From Gemmatimonadota bacterium (lineage in GTDB: Bacteria; Gemmatimonadota; Gemmatimonadetes; Gemmatimonadales; GWC2-71-9): DNA of 62,699 nucleotides. The notes beneath the pieces were generated by a model. It did not search any database. It was not told where the DNA came from and saw only the letters and a list, made by a program, of their open reading frames with translations. This document shows positions 8,683 through 17,597 of the stretch, piece by piece. The position numbers and the translations under genes were made by a program. The stretch's first letter is position 1, and every line of letters begins with the position of its first letter. The stretch lies in assembly GCA_003222085.1 (NCBI GenBank), contig QHUK01000039.1, positions 1 to 62,699 of the forward strand, read 5' to 3'.

Positions 8683-8984
8683 CGTCCTCGTCCTCGATAA
8701 CGGTCGCCCCGTCTCCTACGCACAGTTCGGGCCACATTGTCGCGAACCCGCAGCGAACCCGGTTTTGCCCCATGAATTCAGCAACAACCGACCGGGCGTA
8801 CAGCCGTCGGCACCGCCCGAACGCACCAAGGTGCATCCGCTATGGGGCCCTCATTGCACTGAATTGCGGCATCAGCGCGGATGGTCTGCGGCGTCGTACG
8901 GGTATCGGACTTGCCACATGCAGCGCGCATGACACGACGCTGTGCGGAGCCACGCCGCGCGCCACCCGGAGAGGTACGCCTTCA
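8683..8984. other. Divergent intergenic region between sigma54 regulator and wzc-like gene
   Basis: This 302-bp stretch must contain promoters for both directions. It has a direct repeat (GCGAACCC twice near 8741-8760), and GGAGAGG at 8968-8974 acts as the Shine-Dalgarno of the downstream gene. A TTGCAC...TTGC pair near 8856 has the wrong spacing for a sigma54 promoter. I see no RNA gene and no coding pattern. Confidence 0.5.
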
Positions 8985-11426
8985 ATGACCTTGAGCCACC
9001 TGCCGCTTCCACCTAGTTCGCCTCCACCGGTGATCGTTCCCCCGTCGTCGAAATCGCTCAGCACGGAGTGGGGTGGTGCCGAGTCGGAAGGAGGGGTCGA
9101 TTGGCGGCGGGTGTTGAGCGCGGTCCTGCGTTTTAAGTGGCTCATCTGCGGCGTCACCATCCTCGGGACTGCGGCGGGCTTTGGCGTCGCGCGCTTCGTC
9201 CGGCCCCAGTATGGGGCGCAGGCAACTATCTGGATCGACGCAACGGAGCGCGAGCGGTGGGGTCAGGGCCAGGACCGGGGGCCCATCCGGCAGGGCCAGC
9301 TGCTCGACCCCCAGGCCTGGGTGGATCTCCTAAAGTCGTACGTCGTGCTTGATCAAGTGGTCCGGGACCAGCGGTTGTTCGTGAGCCCCGAGTCGCGGGC
9401 CGACGAACCACTCGTGGCGACGTTGCAGGTGACGGGACAGTACCGGCCAGGAGCCTATCGTCTCAAGGTCGACTCGGACCGTCGGACGTATACGCTGGCC
9501 ACGGTTGAGGGCCAGGTCGTGGAGCGTGGGACGGTGGGTGACTCCATCGGGACTCGGCTCGGGTTGGCCTGGGCTCCCGCCGCGAGCACGCTGCCGACCG
9601 ACCGAGCCGTCGGGTTCGGTTTGTCGACCCTGCGGGACGCGGCGCGCTCGCTGGCCGACTCGTTGAGCGCACAATTGGATGCGGAAGGGAACTTCCTCCG
9701 GCTCGAGTTGCGGGGTCCCGATGCACCGCGCATCACCGCCGTGGTCAACGCGGTAGCCGAGCGCTACGTGCAGGTGGCGTCCGACCTCAAGCGGAAGAAG
9801 CTGAGCGAGCTCACCAAGATTCTGGCCGAGCAGTTCCAGAGCGCGCAGGGGAATTTGCGGAGCGCCGAAGCGGCGCTCGAACGATTCCGGGAGCGGACGA
9901 TCACGCTACCGAGCGACCGGCCGCCTCCCGTGGCGCTGGGCGCGCCGGGCGGGGCCGGCGGAGGCGCCCAGGGCGCCGAGCTGGATCCAAAGTTTGGGAC
10001 CTTCTTCAACATGCAGTTCGATCGGGAGCGGATCCAGCAGGATCGCGAGGCGCTGCAGCGTTTGCTGGCGCAGGTCCGCGACTCCACCGGCATCTCCCCC
10101 GACGAGCTTGCGGTCGTCGGGTCCGTCCAGGCGAACCCTGACCTCGCCGCCGCGCTTACCGAGTTGACCTCGAAGCGGGCGAATCTTCGCGCCTTGCAGT
10201 ACCGTTACTCCGACCAGTACCCGCCCGTGCAGCACCTGACGGGCGAGATCGCCACGCTCGAGCGCCAGACGATTCCCGCGCTGGCGCGCGGGCTGCTCGA
10301 TCAGCTCACGGCCCGCGACGCGGAGCTCGGTCGGCGCCTGGGTGCGGACTCGAAGAGCCTGCGTCAAATTCCGGCGCGGGCCGTCGAGGAGGCCCGGCTG
10401 CGACGCTCCGTGACCATGGCCGAAAATATCTACACCATGCTCCAGCAGCGGTACGAAGAGGCACGCCTGGCGGAGGCGAGCACGATTCCCGACGTCCGCA
10501 TCCTCGACGCTGCGGTGGTGTCGCGGCAGCCCGTGCGGGACCTGGCGGGGCGAATGATCCTGCTCGGCTTCTGCGGCAGCTTCGGGCTCGCCGTTGTGGG
10601 CGCGGTCCTGCTCGATCGCATCGACCCCAGAGTGCGCTACCCCGACCAGGTCTCACGCGAGATGGGGTTGACGATCCTGGGCGCCGTGCCGCACCTGCGA
10701 ACGCTGCCGCACGGGCGCCACGGTCGCGGCCGCGTGCCCGAGGATGTCAACCAGGTCGTGGAGGCCTTGCGAGCCGTGTGCCTCAACCTGGTGTACGCGC
10801 ACGGCGGGCGGGCGCCCTTGCTCGTCACGATCACGAGCCCCGGAGCCGGTGACGGCAAATCGTTCCTCGCCGCCAACCTGGCACACACCTTCGCGGATGG
10901 CGGGCATCGCACCCTGCTCATCGACGCCGACATCCGGCGCGGCGTGCTGCACCGCCGGTTGAGCGCCCACCGTCGCCCGGGTCTGAGTGACCTCCTCCGT
11001 GGCGAGACCCCGCTCGACGCCATCGTGCAAGCGACGCCGTACCCGTCGCTCTCGCTGATCGCCTGCGGCACGCGCGCGTACAACGCCCCGGAGATGTTGG
11101 CGTCACCCGCGATGTCGCAGCTCGTGAACGGCATGCGCTCCGGCTACGACGTGATCTTGATCGACAGCCCGCCGCTCGGGGCCGGGGTGGATCCCCTGAT
11201 CCTGGGCACGCTGACCGGGACCCTTGCCCTCGTGCTGCGGACCGGATACAGCCACCGCGATGTCGCGACGGCCAAGCTGGAAATGCTCCAGCGCCTGCCT
11301 GTGCGGCTGCTGGGAGCGATCATGAACGACGTTCCGGCCGGTGGGGCCTACCGCTCGTACTCCTATTACCTGCCCGGCTATGAAGCGATGGATGAGGAAC
11401 GGGGAAGCGGGCGGGTGCCGGTCTAG
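8985..11426 (+). CDS. Wzc-type polysaccharide co-polymerase / BY-kinase
   Basis: An 813-residue fusion of a Wzz chain-length domain and a bacterial tyrosine kinase. There are two membrane segments, near residue 50 (WLICGVTILGTAAGFGVA) and near 525 (ILLGFCGSFGLAVVGAVL), with a long periplasmic coiled-coil region between them. The cytoplasmic kinase has Walker A (GAGDGKS, about 620), Walker A' (LLIDADIRRG) and Walker B (VILIDSPP). The C-terminus carries a Tyr cluster (YRSYSYYLPGY), the usual autophosphorylation sites. Start ATG 8985 is chosen over an upstream ATG at 8772 because of GGAGAGG and the family-like N-terminus. It controls polymer length and export with the Wza-like protein downstream. 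Confidence 0.93.
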   Translation: MTLSHLPLPPSSPPPVIVPPSSKSLSTEWGGAESEGGVDWRRVLSAVLRFKWLICGVTILGTAAGFGVARFVRPQYGAQATIWIDATERERWGQGQDRGPIRQGQLLDPQAWVDLLKSYVVLDQVVRDQRLFVSPESRADEPLVATLQVTGQYRPGAYRLKVDSDRRTYTLATVEGQVVERGTVGDSIGTRLGLAWAPAASTLPTDRAVGFGLSTLRDAARSLADSLSAQLDAEGNFLRLELRGPDAPRITAVVNAVAERYVQVASDLKRKKLSELTKILAEQFQSAQGNLRSAEAALERFRERTITLPSDRPPPVALGAPGGAGGGAQGAELDPKFGTFFNMQFDRERIQQDREALQRLLAQVRDSTGISPDELAVVGSVQANPDLAAALTELTSKRANLRALQYRYSDQYPPVQHLTGEIATLERQTIPALARGLLDQLTARDAELGRRLGADSKSLRQIPARAVEEARLRRSVTMAENIYTMLQQRYEEARLAEASTIPDVRILDAAVVSRQPVRDLAGRMILLGFCGSFGLAVVGAVLLDRIDPRVRYPDQVSREMGLTILGAVPHLRTLPHGRHGRGRVPEDVNQVVEALRAVCLNLVYAHGGRAPLLVTITSPGAGDGKSFLAANLAHTFADGGHRTLLIDADIRRGVLHRRLSAHRRPGLSDLLRGETPLDAIVQATPYPSLSLIACGTRAYNAPEMLASPAMSQLVNGMRSGYDVILIDSPPLGAGVDPLILGTLTGTLALVLRTGYSHRDVATAKLEMLQRLPVRLLGAIMNDVPAGGAYRSYSYYLPGYEAMDEERGSGRVPV

Positions 11427-12388
11427 GGGGTCGTCGTGGAGGCCGGGTTGACTCCCTCGTCAAAGCGGCGCAGCCACCCGCCGGAGTCCGCCCGCCCAGT
11501 CCGGACGGCGGCGGCCGCTCGCACCAACAGATCGACCGGCTCGATCGGCGCGTACCCGACGTTGGCTACCGCTTCATAGCCGCAGCGGACTCGAACGGGC
11601 GAAGCCGCGGCGGCCCCGGCCGTCCCGGTCACCGTCGTCGCGGCCACCGAGCTGGCGAGCCGCTCGGCGAGGCGGCGTGCCCCCCCCGCATCCGTGCCGG
11701 GGGCGAGCACCGCGAACTCGGTCGCGCTGAGGCGGCCGATCACGTCCGACAACCGCGCGGCCGATTTGATCGCCTGCACATACCGGCCGAGGCCGGTCCC
11801 GCCCTGTGGCGGGGCAGCACCGGGCTCGGGCGGCTCGACGTCGAGTGCGAGCACAATGCAGGCGAGGGGACCGTGTTCCCGGAATGCCTGCGATCCCAGC
11901 TCGCGCGCGCGCCGTGCGAGCCCCTGCCGGTTGTAGAGTCCGGTTGCGGCATCGAGCAACCCTTCCGTTCGGGCCCGGTCGGCGTCGAGCTTGGCGTGCA
12001 CGTACGCGCCGATCTTGAGGAGGATCTCGTCCGCGTCGTGCGGTGGCGCGATGCACTCCCAGGCACCGGCACGCAATGCGGCCAGCCGCTGCACGCGCGT
12101 GGCGGCCTCGCGGATCATCAGGAGAATCGGCGTGCTACTGGAGACGCGCGGATCGGCCCGAAGCGCGCGACACAGCTCGACGCCCGGCATGTCCGGCAGC
12201 TCGGCGTCCACCAGGATCACGTCCGGCTCCGTGGTGCGGGCGCGCTCGAGGGCATGCTGACCGGAGCGCTCCTGGAGAACGGCGTACCCGCCACCCTCCA
12301 GCAGGCTCCTGAGCCAGCGAGTCGTCTCCTGTCCGTTGCCGGTCAGGAGCACGAGTGGCAATCCGCCCTGTGGCATCCGCTCGGTCAT
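11423..12388 (-). CDS. Response regulator with degenerate GGDEF domain
   Basis: A 321-residue protein with a receiver domain (DVILVDAELPD keeps the phosphoacceptor Asp) and a GGDEF-fold domain beginning DAATGLYNRQGL. Where the active-site GGDEF should be it reads LSATEF, so diguanylate cyclase activity is unlikely. The receiver also lacks the conserved Lys (APPHD in place of a K-P motif). It may bind c-di-GMP or GTP, or act as a scaffold. Start ATG 12388 is preceded by GGAGGG; an upstream frame extension to 12553 is Arg-rich and looks non-coding. Its stop overlaps convergently with the wzc-like gene. Confidence 0.85.
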   Translation of the reverse strand: MTERMPQGGLPLVLLTGNGQETTRWLRSLLEGGGYAVLQERSGQHALERARTTEPDVILVDAELPDMPGVELCRALRADPRVSSSTPILLMIREAATRVQRLAALRAGAWECIAPPHDADEILLKIGAYVHAKLDADRARTEGLLDAATGLYNRQGLARRARELGSQAFREHGPLACIVLALDVEPPEPGAAPPQGGTGLGRYVQAIKSAARLSDVIGRLSATEFAVLAPGTDAGGARRLAERLASSVAATTVTGTAGAAAASPVRVRCGYEAVANVGYAPIEPVDLLVRAAAAVRTGRADSGGWLRRFDEGVNPASTTTP

Positions 12389-12699
12389 TCGCCCTCCAAA
12401 GTGGCGGCGGGGTTCCCCGATTCCCGTCGCCACCAGTGTGCGCCTGCAAACCCGGGGCCGTTGTGAGACGAGGTCCGTGAGGCGGAGTTCGCGCTGCAAC
12501 GGCCCGCGTTGCGCGGCTCGACCGCGTCGGCCTGCCGCGCGGGCGCAACGCACGATGCCCGCCCGACGCCGTCCCCGGCCCGTCCGGCACGACGCCTAAC
12601 CCCTTGTCATGCTGATCAATAACGGGGAGTGCGTGGCTTACTCGCGTCGCCCGGGCCTCAAACTTGAAGTGCAGGAGCGTGACCCCCAAGCCATCGAGT
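12389..12699. other. Intergenic region, divergent
   Basis: A 311-bp region between two divergent genes. It contains GC-rich inverted repeats, such as GTGGCG...CGCCAC near 12400-12435, but no convincing promoter, terminator or RNA gene. TTG 12664 and GTG 12679 are alternative in-frame starts for the zinc-ribbon ORF that follows. Confidence 0.4.
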
Positions 12700-12921
12700 A
12701 TGCGTTGCAGATTCTGTAAAACACACCGCAGTGAGCAGAGCAAGCCCCAGCGACGCGTCCGTCCGAGCCGCGTGGCGATTTGCGAGCGATGCGGCCAGCC
12801 GATCCTGTCACTGCCGGACATCATGCTCGATGCGGGGGACGGCCGGCTCGCACAGCTCGCGCGGTTCGGTTTGGCGATCACGGGCGACCCGTTGCTCGAA
12901 CTCAAGCGTGAGGGCATCTGA
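12700..12921 (+). CDS. Small zinc-ribbon-like protein (two CxxC)
   Basis: A 73-residue ORF with two CxxC pairs (CRFC near residue 3 and CERC near residue 29), separated by a basic linker and followed by an Asp/Leu-rich helix. The spacing is that of a four-Cys zinc ribbon. It ends 3 nt before the glmS start, so the two are probably co-transcribed. The start is uncertain (ATG 12700, GTG 12679 or TTG 12664), with no strong Shine-Dalgarno for any. No family was recognised. Confidence 0.5.
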   Translation: MRCRFCKTHRSEQSKPQRRVRPSRVAICERCGQPILSLPDIMLDAGDGRLAQLARFGLAITGDPLLELKREGI

Positions 12922-12924
12922 CGG

Positions 12925-14751
12925 ATGTGCGGCATCGTGGGGTACGTCGGGCCGAGAGAGGCGGTGTCGTTTCTGGTCGAGGGTTTGGCCCGCCTGGAAT
13001 ACCGGGGATACGATTCCGCCGGGGTCGCGGTGCTGAACGGCAGGGGCGTGGAAACCCGCAAGCTCGCCGGACGGATCGCCGGCCTGCGCGAGCTGCTCGC
13101 TCGGGCGCCGGTGCACGGGCGCTGCGGCATCGGACATACGCGCTGGGCGACCCACGGCGCACCCACGGAGCGCAACGCTCACCCCCACAGCGACTGCACC
13201 CGCACGGTGGCCCTCGTGCACAACGGCATTATCGAGAACGCGGACGTGCTCCGGAAGCGGCTGGAGCAAGACGGCCATCGCTTCGCGACTGAGACCGACA
13301 CCGAGACGCTGGTACATCTGATCGAAGAGTCGCCCGGCGCGACACTCGAAGAGCGCATCATCGCGGCCCTGGACCACGTGGAGGGGACGTACGGCATTGC
13401 GGTGGTGGCCGAGTCCGATCCCGGGAAAATCGTGGTGGCGCGCCGCGGCTCCCCGGTGCTTCTCGGGGTCGGGGACGGGGAGTTTCTGGTCGCCTCCGAC
13501 GCGAGCGCGGTGCTGGGGCATACCCGGTCCGTGGTCTACCTCAACGACGGCGACGTCGCGGTGGTGACCGCGGAGGGCTATCGCGTCCTGGACCGTGAGG
13601 CGCGCGTGCAAGAGCGAGCGGTCGACGATATCGAGTGGGATCTGGATGCGATCGCCCTCGACGGCTATCCCCACTTCATGCTCAAGGAGATCTGCGAGCA
13701 GGCTGAGACCGTGCGGAGCACGCTCCGGGGACGACTGCTCGTCGCGGAGGGGACGGCGCGCCTCAACGGCCTGAACCTCACCGCGGAGCAGTGCGGGGCG
13801 ATTCGCCGGATCGTGATCGTGGCATGCGGTACGTCGTGGCACGCCGGGCTGGTGGGCCGCCACGTGCTGGAGGAGCTGACCGGCATCCCGGTCTCGGTCG
13901 AATACGCGTCGGAGTATCGGTACCGCCGACAGGTCCAGCTCCCGGGCACGGTGACCATTGCGATCTCGCAATCGGGGGAGACGGCGGACACGCTGGAAGC
14001 GCTGCGCGCGGCGAAGGGTACGGGCTCGACCGTGCTCGGTCTCGTCAACGTCGTCGGCTCGACGATCGCCCGCGAAGCGGACGGGGGGATCTACCTGCAC
14101 GCGGGCCCGGAGATCGGGGTCGCGTCGACCAAGGCGTTCACGTCCCAGGTCGTCGCGCTGTTACTGCTCGGGCTGTACCTCGGGCGCCAGCGGGGGCTGG
14201 AGGCGGATGAGGGGCGTCGGCTGGTCGCGCAGCTGGTCCGGCTCCCGGAGCTGGTGGAGCGCACGCTCGCGGTCGAGCCGCAGGTGCGAGCGCTGGCCGA
14301 GCGTTATGCAGACGCCCGCAATGCCCTCTATCTGGGCCGCGGCGTCACCTTCCCGGTCGCGCTCGAGGGCGCGCTCAAGCTCAAAGAGATCTCCTACATC
14401 CACGCCGAGGGCTATCCCGCGGCCGAGATGAAGCACGGACCCATCGCCTTGATCGACGAGAACATGCCGGTCGTCTGCCTGGCGCCCAAGGATCCCGTGT
14501 ATCCCAAGGTGGTTTCGAACATGCAGGAAGTGAAAGCCCGGGGAGGCCGCATTATCGCGATCACGAGCGAGGGCAACGGTGATTTGAGCAACCTGGCCGA
14601 TCACCAGGTCGCCGTGCCGGCGAGCCCCCCCCTGATCGCACCGGTGCTGACGGTGATTCCGCTCCAGCTCCTGGCGTATCACATCGCCGTCCTGCGCGGC
14701 TGCGACGTCGATCGGCCGCGCAACCTGGCAAAGAGCGTAACGGTGGAGTAA
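12925..14751 (+). CDS. glmS: Glutamine-fructose-6-phosphate aminotransferase
   Basis: A full-length (608 residues) GlmS, which makes glucosamine-6-phosphate, the entry point to UDP-GlcNAc for peptidoglycan and amino-sugar polysaccharides. The N-terminus MCGIVGYVG supplies the catalytic Cys of the glutamine amidotransferase domain. Other landmarks are RLEYRGYDSAG, HTRWATHG and HNGI. Two SIS domains follow, with SQSGETADT and the ALKLKEISYIHAEG region, and the typical C-terminus LAKSVTVE. It is placed with wecB and the exporter genes, consistent with a GlcNAc-derived polymer. Confidence 0.98.
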   Translation: MCGIVGYVGPREAVSFLVEGLARLEYRGYDSAGVAVLNGRGVETRKLAGRIAGLRELLARAPVHGRCGIGHTRWATHGAPTERNAHPHSDCTRTVALVHNGIIENADVLRKRLEQDGHRFATETDTETLVHLIEESPGATLEERIIAALDHVEGTYGIAVVAESDPGKIVVARRGSPVLLGVGDGEFLVASDASAVLGHTRSVVYLNDGDVAVVTAEGYRVLDREARVQERAVDDIEWDLDAIALDGYPHFMLKEICEQAETVRSTLRGRLLVAEGTARLNGLNLTAEQCGAIRRIVIVACGTSWHAGLVGRHVLEELTGIPVSVEYASEYRYRRQVQLPGTVTIAISQSGETADTLEALRAAKGTGSTVLGLVNVVGSTIAREADGGIYLHAGPEIGVASTKAFTSQVVALLLLGLYLGRQRGLEADEGRRLVAQLVRLPELVERTLAVEPQVRALAERYADARNALYLGRGVTFPVALEGALKLKEISYIHAEGYPAAEMKHGPIALIDENMPVVCLAPKDPVYPKVVSNMQEVKARGGRIIAITSEGNGDLSNLADHQVAVPASPPLIAPVLTVIPLQLLAYHIAVLRGCDVDRPRNLAKSVTVE

Positions 14752-14755
14752 CGCG

Positions 14756-15391
14756 ATGAATCCCAGAATGGCTGTGCGTCTGCTGGTGCTGCTGCTGCTC
14801 ATTCGTCCGCTGGCGGGCCAGACCGCCACGCGGGCGCCGCAAGGCGATTTCGAGCCGGGTGACCAGATCCTGCTCGAAGTCGAGGGAGACAGCCAGTTCA
14901 CTCATATCTTCAACGTGGGCCCTGGACCCGCGCTCACGCTTCCGGTCATCGGCGCGATCCCGCTCGGCGGCGTGCGACGTGCCAACGTGGAGGCGTATCT
15001 CGCGGAGCAACTGGCGAAATACATGAAGCACCCCGTGGTTCACGCGAAAGTGCTCGTTCGCCTGGGCGTACTCGGCGAAGTGGAGCATCCCGGGTATTAC
15101 GCGGTCCCCGCCGGCGCCGTCGTGTCCGACGCCCTGATGGCGGCGGGCGGGCCCACAAAAGACGCGAAGTTCACGGGCGCCCGCATCGAGCGGGAGGGCA
15201 AGGGGCTGTACGAGGGGAACGCCTTCCAGGATGCGTTCGCGCGCGGCATGACCATCGAGGGGCTCGGCCTGCGCACCGGAGACCGCATCGTGGTGCCGCG
15301 CCGCGGCGATCCCGAACATACGGTCCGGATCATCAGCCTCATCGTGGCGATCCCGGTCGCGATCTTCACCGTCAAGCAGCTGGCTCGGTAA
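14756..15391 (+). CDS. Polysaccharide export outer-membrane protein (Wza/BexD-like)
   Basis: A 211-residue exporter with a signal peptide (VRLLVLLLLIRPLAGQ). A poly-export domain follows (FEPGDQILLEVEGD ... LPVIGAIPLGG), then an SLBB-like segment (GYYAVPAGAVVSDALMAAGG ... LRTGDRIVVPRR) and a C-terminal hydrophobic stretch (IISLIVAIPVAIFTV). It is shorter than Wza (about 380 residues), as in many Gram-negative loci with a single SLBB domain. It lies 4 nt after glmS and 4 nt before wecB, so the three are one transcription unit. It would form the export channel partner of the Wzc-like kinase. Confidence 0.88.
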   Translation: MNPRMAVRLLVLLLLIRPLAGQTATRAPQGDFEPGDQILLEVEGDSQFTHIFNVGPGPALTLPVIGAIPLGGVRRANVEAYLAEQLAKYMKHPVVHAKVLVRLGVLGEVEHPGYYAVPAGAVVSDALMAAGGPTKDAKFTGARIEREGKGLYEGNAFQDAFARGMTIEGLGLRTGDRIVVPRRGDPEHTVRIISLIVAIPVAIFTVKQLAR

Positions 15392-15395
15392 GGCG

Positions 15396-16559
15396 ATGCG
15401 CGTTCTCTCCGTCGTGGGCGCACGCCCGAACTTTATGAAGCTCGCTCCCGTCGACCGCGAGCTGGTGCGACGCGGTGTCGAGCACGTGATCGTCCATACC
15501 GGCCAGCACTACGATCCGGGCATGTCGGACGCTTTCTTCGAGCAGCTCTGGATCCCGGCGCCGGACCACGACCTCGGCGTGGGGTCGGGGTCGCACGCGC
15601 AACAGACGGCTGCGGTGATGCAGCGCCTCGAGCCCGTGGTCGTCGAGGTCCAGCCGGATCTCGTGCTGACGTATGGTGACGTGAACTCCACCGTTGCCGC
15701 CGCGCTCGTGGCCGCGAAGCTCCAGATGCGCGTCGGTCACGTGGAGGCCGGGCTGCGCAGTCGCGACTGGACTATGCCCGAGGAGATCAATCGCGTCGTG
15801 ACGGATCGGCTGTCGGATCTGTTGTTCCTGCCGTCCCGGGACGCCGCCGCGAACCTCGAGGCCGAAGGCATCCCCGCCGATCGCATGCACTTCGTCGGCA
15901 ACGTGATGATCGATACTTTGTGCTGGGCCTTGCCGCAGGCGCTGCTGCTGGATGCGCCGGCGCGCTTCGACGTGGAGGGGTGTCGCTACGCCGTCGTCAC
16001 GCTGCACCGGCCGGCCAACGTGGACGACCCCGCGGTGCTGCGGGAGTTGCTCGAGGCCCTGGCCCGGCTCGCGGACCGCGTCCCCGTGCTGTTCCCCGTG
16101 CACCCGCGCACGCGCGCGCGCATTCTCGAGCTGCGGCGGCCGCCGACCGATCGGGGCCTGCGGCTGATCGAGCCGGTCGGCTATCTCGACATGCTGAGCC
16201 TCGTCGCGAACGCCGGCCTCGTGGTCACCGATTCGGGCGGGCTGCAGGAGGAGACCTCGTTCCTCGGCGTGCCATGCCTCACGGTGCGACCGAATACGGA
16301 GCGCCCGATCACCTGCACGCATGGGACCAATCGCCTCGTGCAGCCACAGCGCGACGCGATTCTCGCGGCAGCCGAGCGCGCCCTCGGGCGGCGCTCGCCG
16401 GCCCGACCCGTCATCGAGCGGTGGGACGGCCAGGCCGCCGCGCGGATCGCGCAGGTCGTGTGCGATGGCGAGCGCTTCGAGCTGGACGGTGCGCTGGCAG
16501 CGCCGGCACACGCGCCGCGACGGGCAGTCGCGATCCCGCAACCGCTGGGCGCGAGCTGA
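15396..16559 (+). CDS. wecB: UDP-N-acetylglucosamine 2-epimerase, non-hydrolysing
   Basis: A 387-residue enzyme that interconverts UDP-GlcNAc and UDP-ManNAc. Family landmarks are GARPNFMKLAP at the N-terminus, HTGQHYD, the DVNST nucleotide loop, HVEAGLRS, PEEINR, GNVMIDTL, FPVHPRTR, DSGGLQEE, and TLRP-like LTVRPNTERP. It directly follows the exporter gene. It implies that the polymer of this locus contains ManNAc or a derivative. Confidence 0.96.
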   Translation: MRVLSVVGARPNFMKLAPVDRELVRRGVEHVIVHTGQHYDPGMSDAFFEQLWIPAPDHDLGVGSGSHAQQTAAVMQRLEPVVVEVQPDLVLTYGDVNSTVAAALVAAKLQMRVGHVEAGLRSRDWTMPEEINRVVTDRLSDLLFLPSRDAAANLEAEGIPADRMHFVGNVMIDTLCWALPQALLLDAPARFDVEGCRYAVVTLHRPANVDDPAVLRELLEALARLADRVPVLFPVHPRTRARILELRRPPTDRGLRLIEPVGYLDMLSLVANAGLVVTDSGGLQEETSFLGVPCLTVRPNTERPITCTHGTNRLVQPQRDAILAAAERALGRRSPARPVIERWDGQAAARIAQVVCDGERFELDGALAAPAHAPRRAVAIPQPLGAS

Positions 16560-16623
16560 CGCGAAGCGCGTGAGCGACAGCGTGAGAGACATCCCGAGTG
16601 TGCGTAACCGAGGAGGTAGGTGA

Positions 16624-16737
16624 ATGAGCGATGCAGCGACCAGCGGGGAGCGGACCGCACGCCGCTCCCCGCGGCGCTCCGTACAATGTCGCAACGCAGC
16701 CACTTCCGTCGTTGTAGGTGTGGCGCGCGCGTTCTAG
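16624..16737 (+). CDS. Doubtful 37-aa ORF with strong Shine-Dalgarno
   Basis: An ATG at 16624 is preceded by GAGGAGGTAGGTGA, an excellent ribosome site, and opens a 37-codon frame ending at TAG 16737. The Arg/Ser-rich product matches nothing known, and the frame spans a perfect 11-bp hairpin. It may be a chance ORF in the trailer of the wecB transcript. Confidence 0.2.
   Translation: MSDAATSGERTARRSPRRSVQCRNAATSVVVGVARAF
16643..16672 (+). terminator. Perfect 11-bp GC hairpin after wecB
   Basis: GCGGGGAGCGG (16643-16653) is exactly complementary to CCGCTCCCCGC (16662-16672), with an 8-nt loop. It lies 84 nt after the wecB stop. There is no U-tract, so it may end transcription poorly or protect the 3' end of the operon mRNA. 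Confidence 0.5.
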
Positions 16738-16809
16738 TGTAGGCGCGACGACTGAGGCTCCACACCTGATGTGTTCGCCGCGATGCATGACGGCGACACT
16801 GCAACGCAT

Positions 16810-16839
16810 CTCTCAATTCCACAACAACCTGTCGAAGCG
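16810..16839 (+). promoter_or_regulatory. Conserved upstream block, candidate activator site (copy 1)
   Basis: This 30-bp block matches 18598-18627 at 23 of 30 positions (CTCTC-ATT--CACAA, then a CTCGAAGC-like end). In both copies it begins exactly 37 nt upstream of the TGGCA of a sigma54 promoter. A conserved sequence at fixed distance in otherwise diverged DNA suggests a binding site for an enhancer-binding protein. Confidence 0.45.
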
Positions 16840-16846
16840 TCGCGAC

Positions 16847-16862
16847 TGGCACCTGTCTTGCT
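16847..16862 (+). promoter_or_regulatory. Sigma54 (-24/-12) promoter, cassette copy 1
   Basis: TGGCAC-CTGTC-TTGCT matches the sigma54 consensus TGGCAC-N5-TTGCW at every defined position. It lies about 50 nt upstream of the start codon of the lipoprotein gene at 16914, which has GAGGAGGCGGAGC as ribosome site. Confidence 0.8.
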
Positions 16863-16913
16863 AGGCGCCTCCCATAGGAATCTCGAGTTGATGATCCTGC
16901 GAGGAGGCGGAGC

Positions 16914-17597
16914 ATGCTGACACATACAATTCTGCGCTTGGGGCCCGGCTTGGCGGCCGCTGCGCTGTTAGCGATGGCGTGCCAGGACTCAACGCCATCG
17001 ACTTCGGTCAAGGGTAAGCCAAACTTCTGGGCCGGGCCACCGCCGCAATGCCCCGCCGGCAAATGGACGGGCGGCGGGCGCATCGATCCACCGGGCAACT
17101 ATGATGCAGTGGATGAGACATCTGGAGGCATGCCCCCGAGATACAGCGACGGGCTCCCCCCGATGAACGGTAAGGTGACCTTCGGGTTCAATGTCTTTCT
17201 CGCCGCGGATCAGAACACGGGGCAATGCTTCGTACAAAAGGGCGAGATCCAAGTCAACCATCACCCGGCGAGGGTCGCCTGGCACGTGTCTATCCACAAC
17301 GGGGTGGATGACTTCGACAATGCCACCGTCTTTGCCGCGGTGTTCCCCGACAACAGTGGAAGGGGCTTCTGTGTCGTAGTGGGTCTGCCCGAGACGTTCA
17401 TGACCGCGCGCGTCAACGCGAACCGCGGCTTTGAAAAGGTGCAATTCGAGGCTTGCGACAACGATCGTGGCCAGCGGCAGAACAGCCGAACGGATGCCAT
17501 GCGCTGGCGGGCGAGCGGTTCTGCCAGTGGCGACGGGGGCGACACCGGCCTCACGTACTTGACTGGCGGCAACATCGTGGAGCATGGCGGGCCGTGA
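16914..17597 (+). CDS. Secreted lipoprotein with TGGGRIDP motif (cassette copy 1)
   Basis: A 227-residue predicted lipoprotein: signal peptide with lipobox LLAMAC (Cys23), then a Pro-rich linker. The domain starts CPAGKWTGGGRIDPP and continues GKVTFGFNVFL, INHHP-like VNHHPARVAWHVSIH and a C-terminal TYLTGGNIVEHG. The homologue at 18699 shares TGGGRIDPP, G(K)xTFGF, VNHP and the terminal LTGGNI. No characterised family was assigned with confidence; the pattern recalls beta-sandwich domains of secreted proteins. It has a consensus sigma54 promoter and precedes the choice-of-anchor P-like gene by 58 nt. A second TGGNIQAH-like coding remnant lies right after its stop. Confidence 0.75.
   Translation: MLTHTILRLGPGLAAAALLAMACQDSTPSTSVKGKPNFWAGPPPQCPAGKWTGGGRIDPPGNYDAVDETSGGMPPRYSDGLPPMNGKVTFGFNVFLAADQNTGQCFVQKGEIQVNHHPARVAWHVSIHNGVDDFDNATVFAAVFPDNSGRGFCVVVGLPETFMTARVNANRGFEKVQFEACDNDRGQRQNSRTDAMRWRASGSASGDGGDTGLTYLTGGNIVEHGGP

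Noticed and set aside
8850-8875. Sigma54 promoter before the Wzc-like gene (TTGCAC...TTGC)
   Set aside because: The spacing between the two elements is one base short and the -24 GG is incomplete.
12808-14100. Long open frame antisense to glmS
   Set aside because: glmS is unmistakable on the other strand; the antisense frame has no family features.
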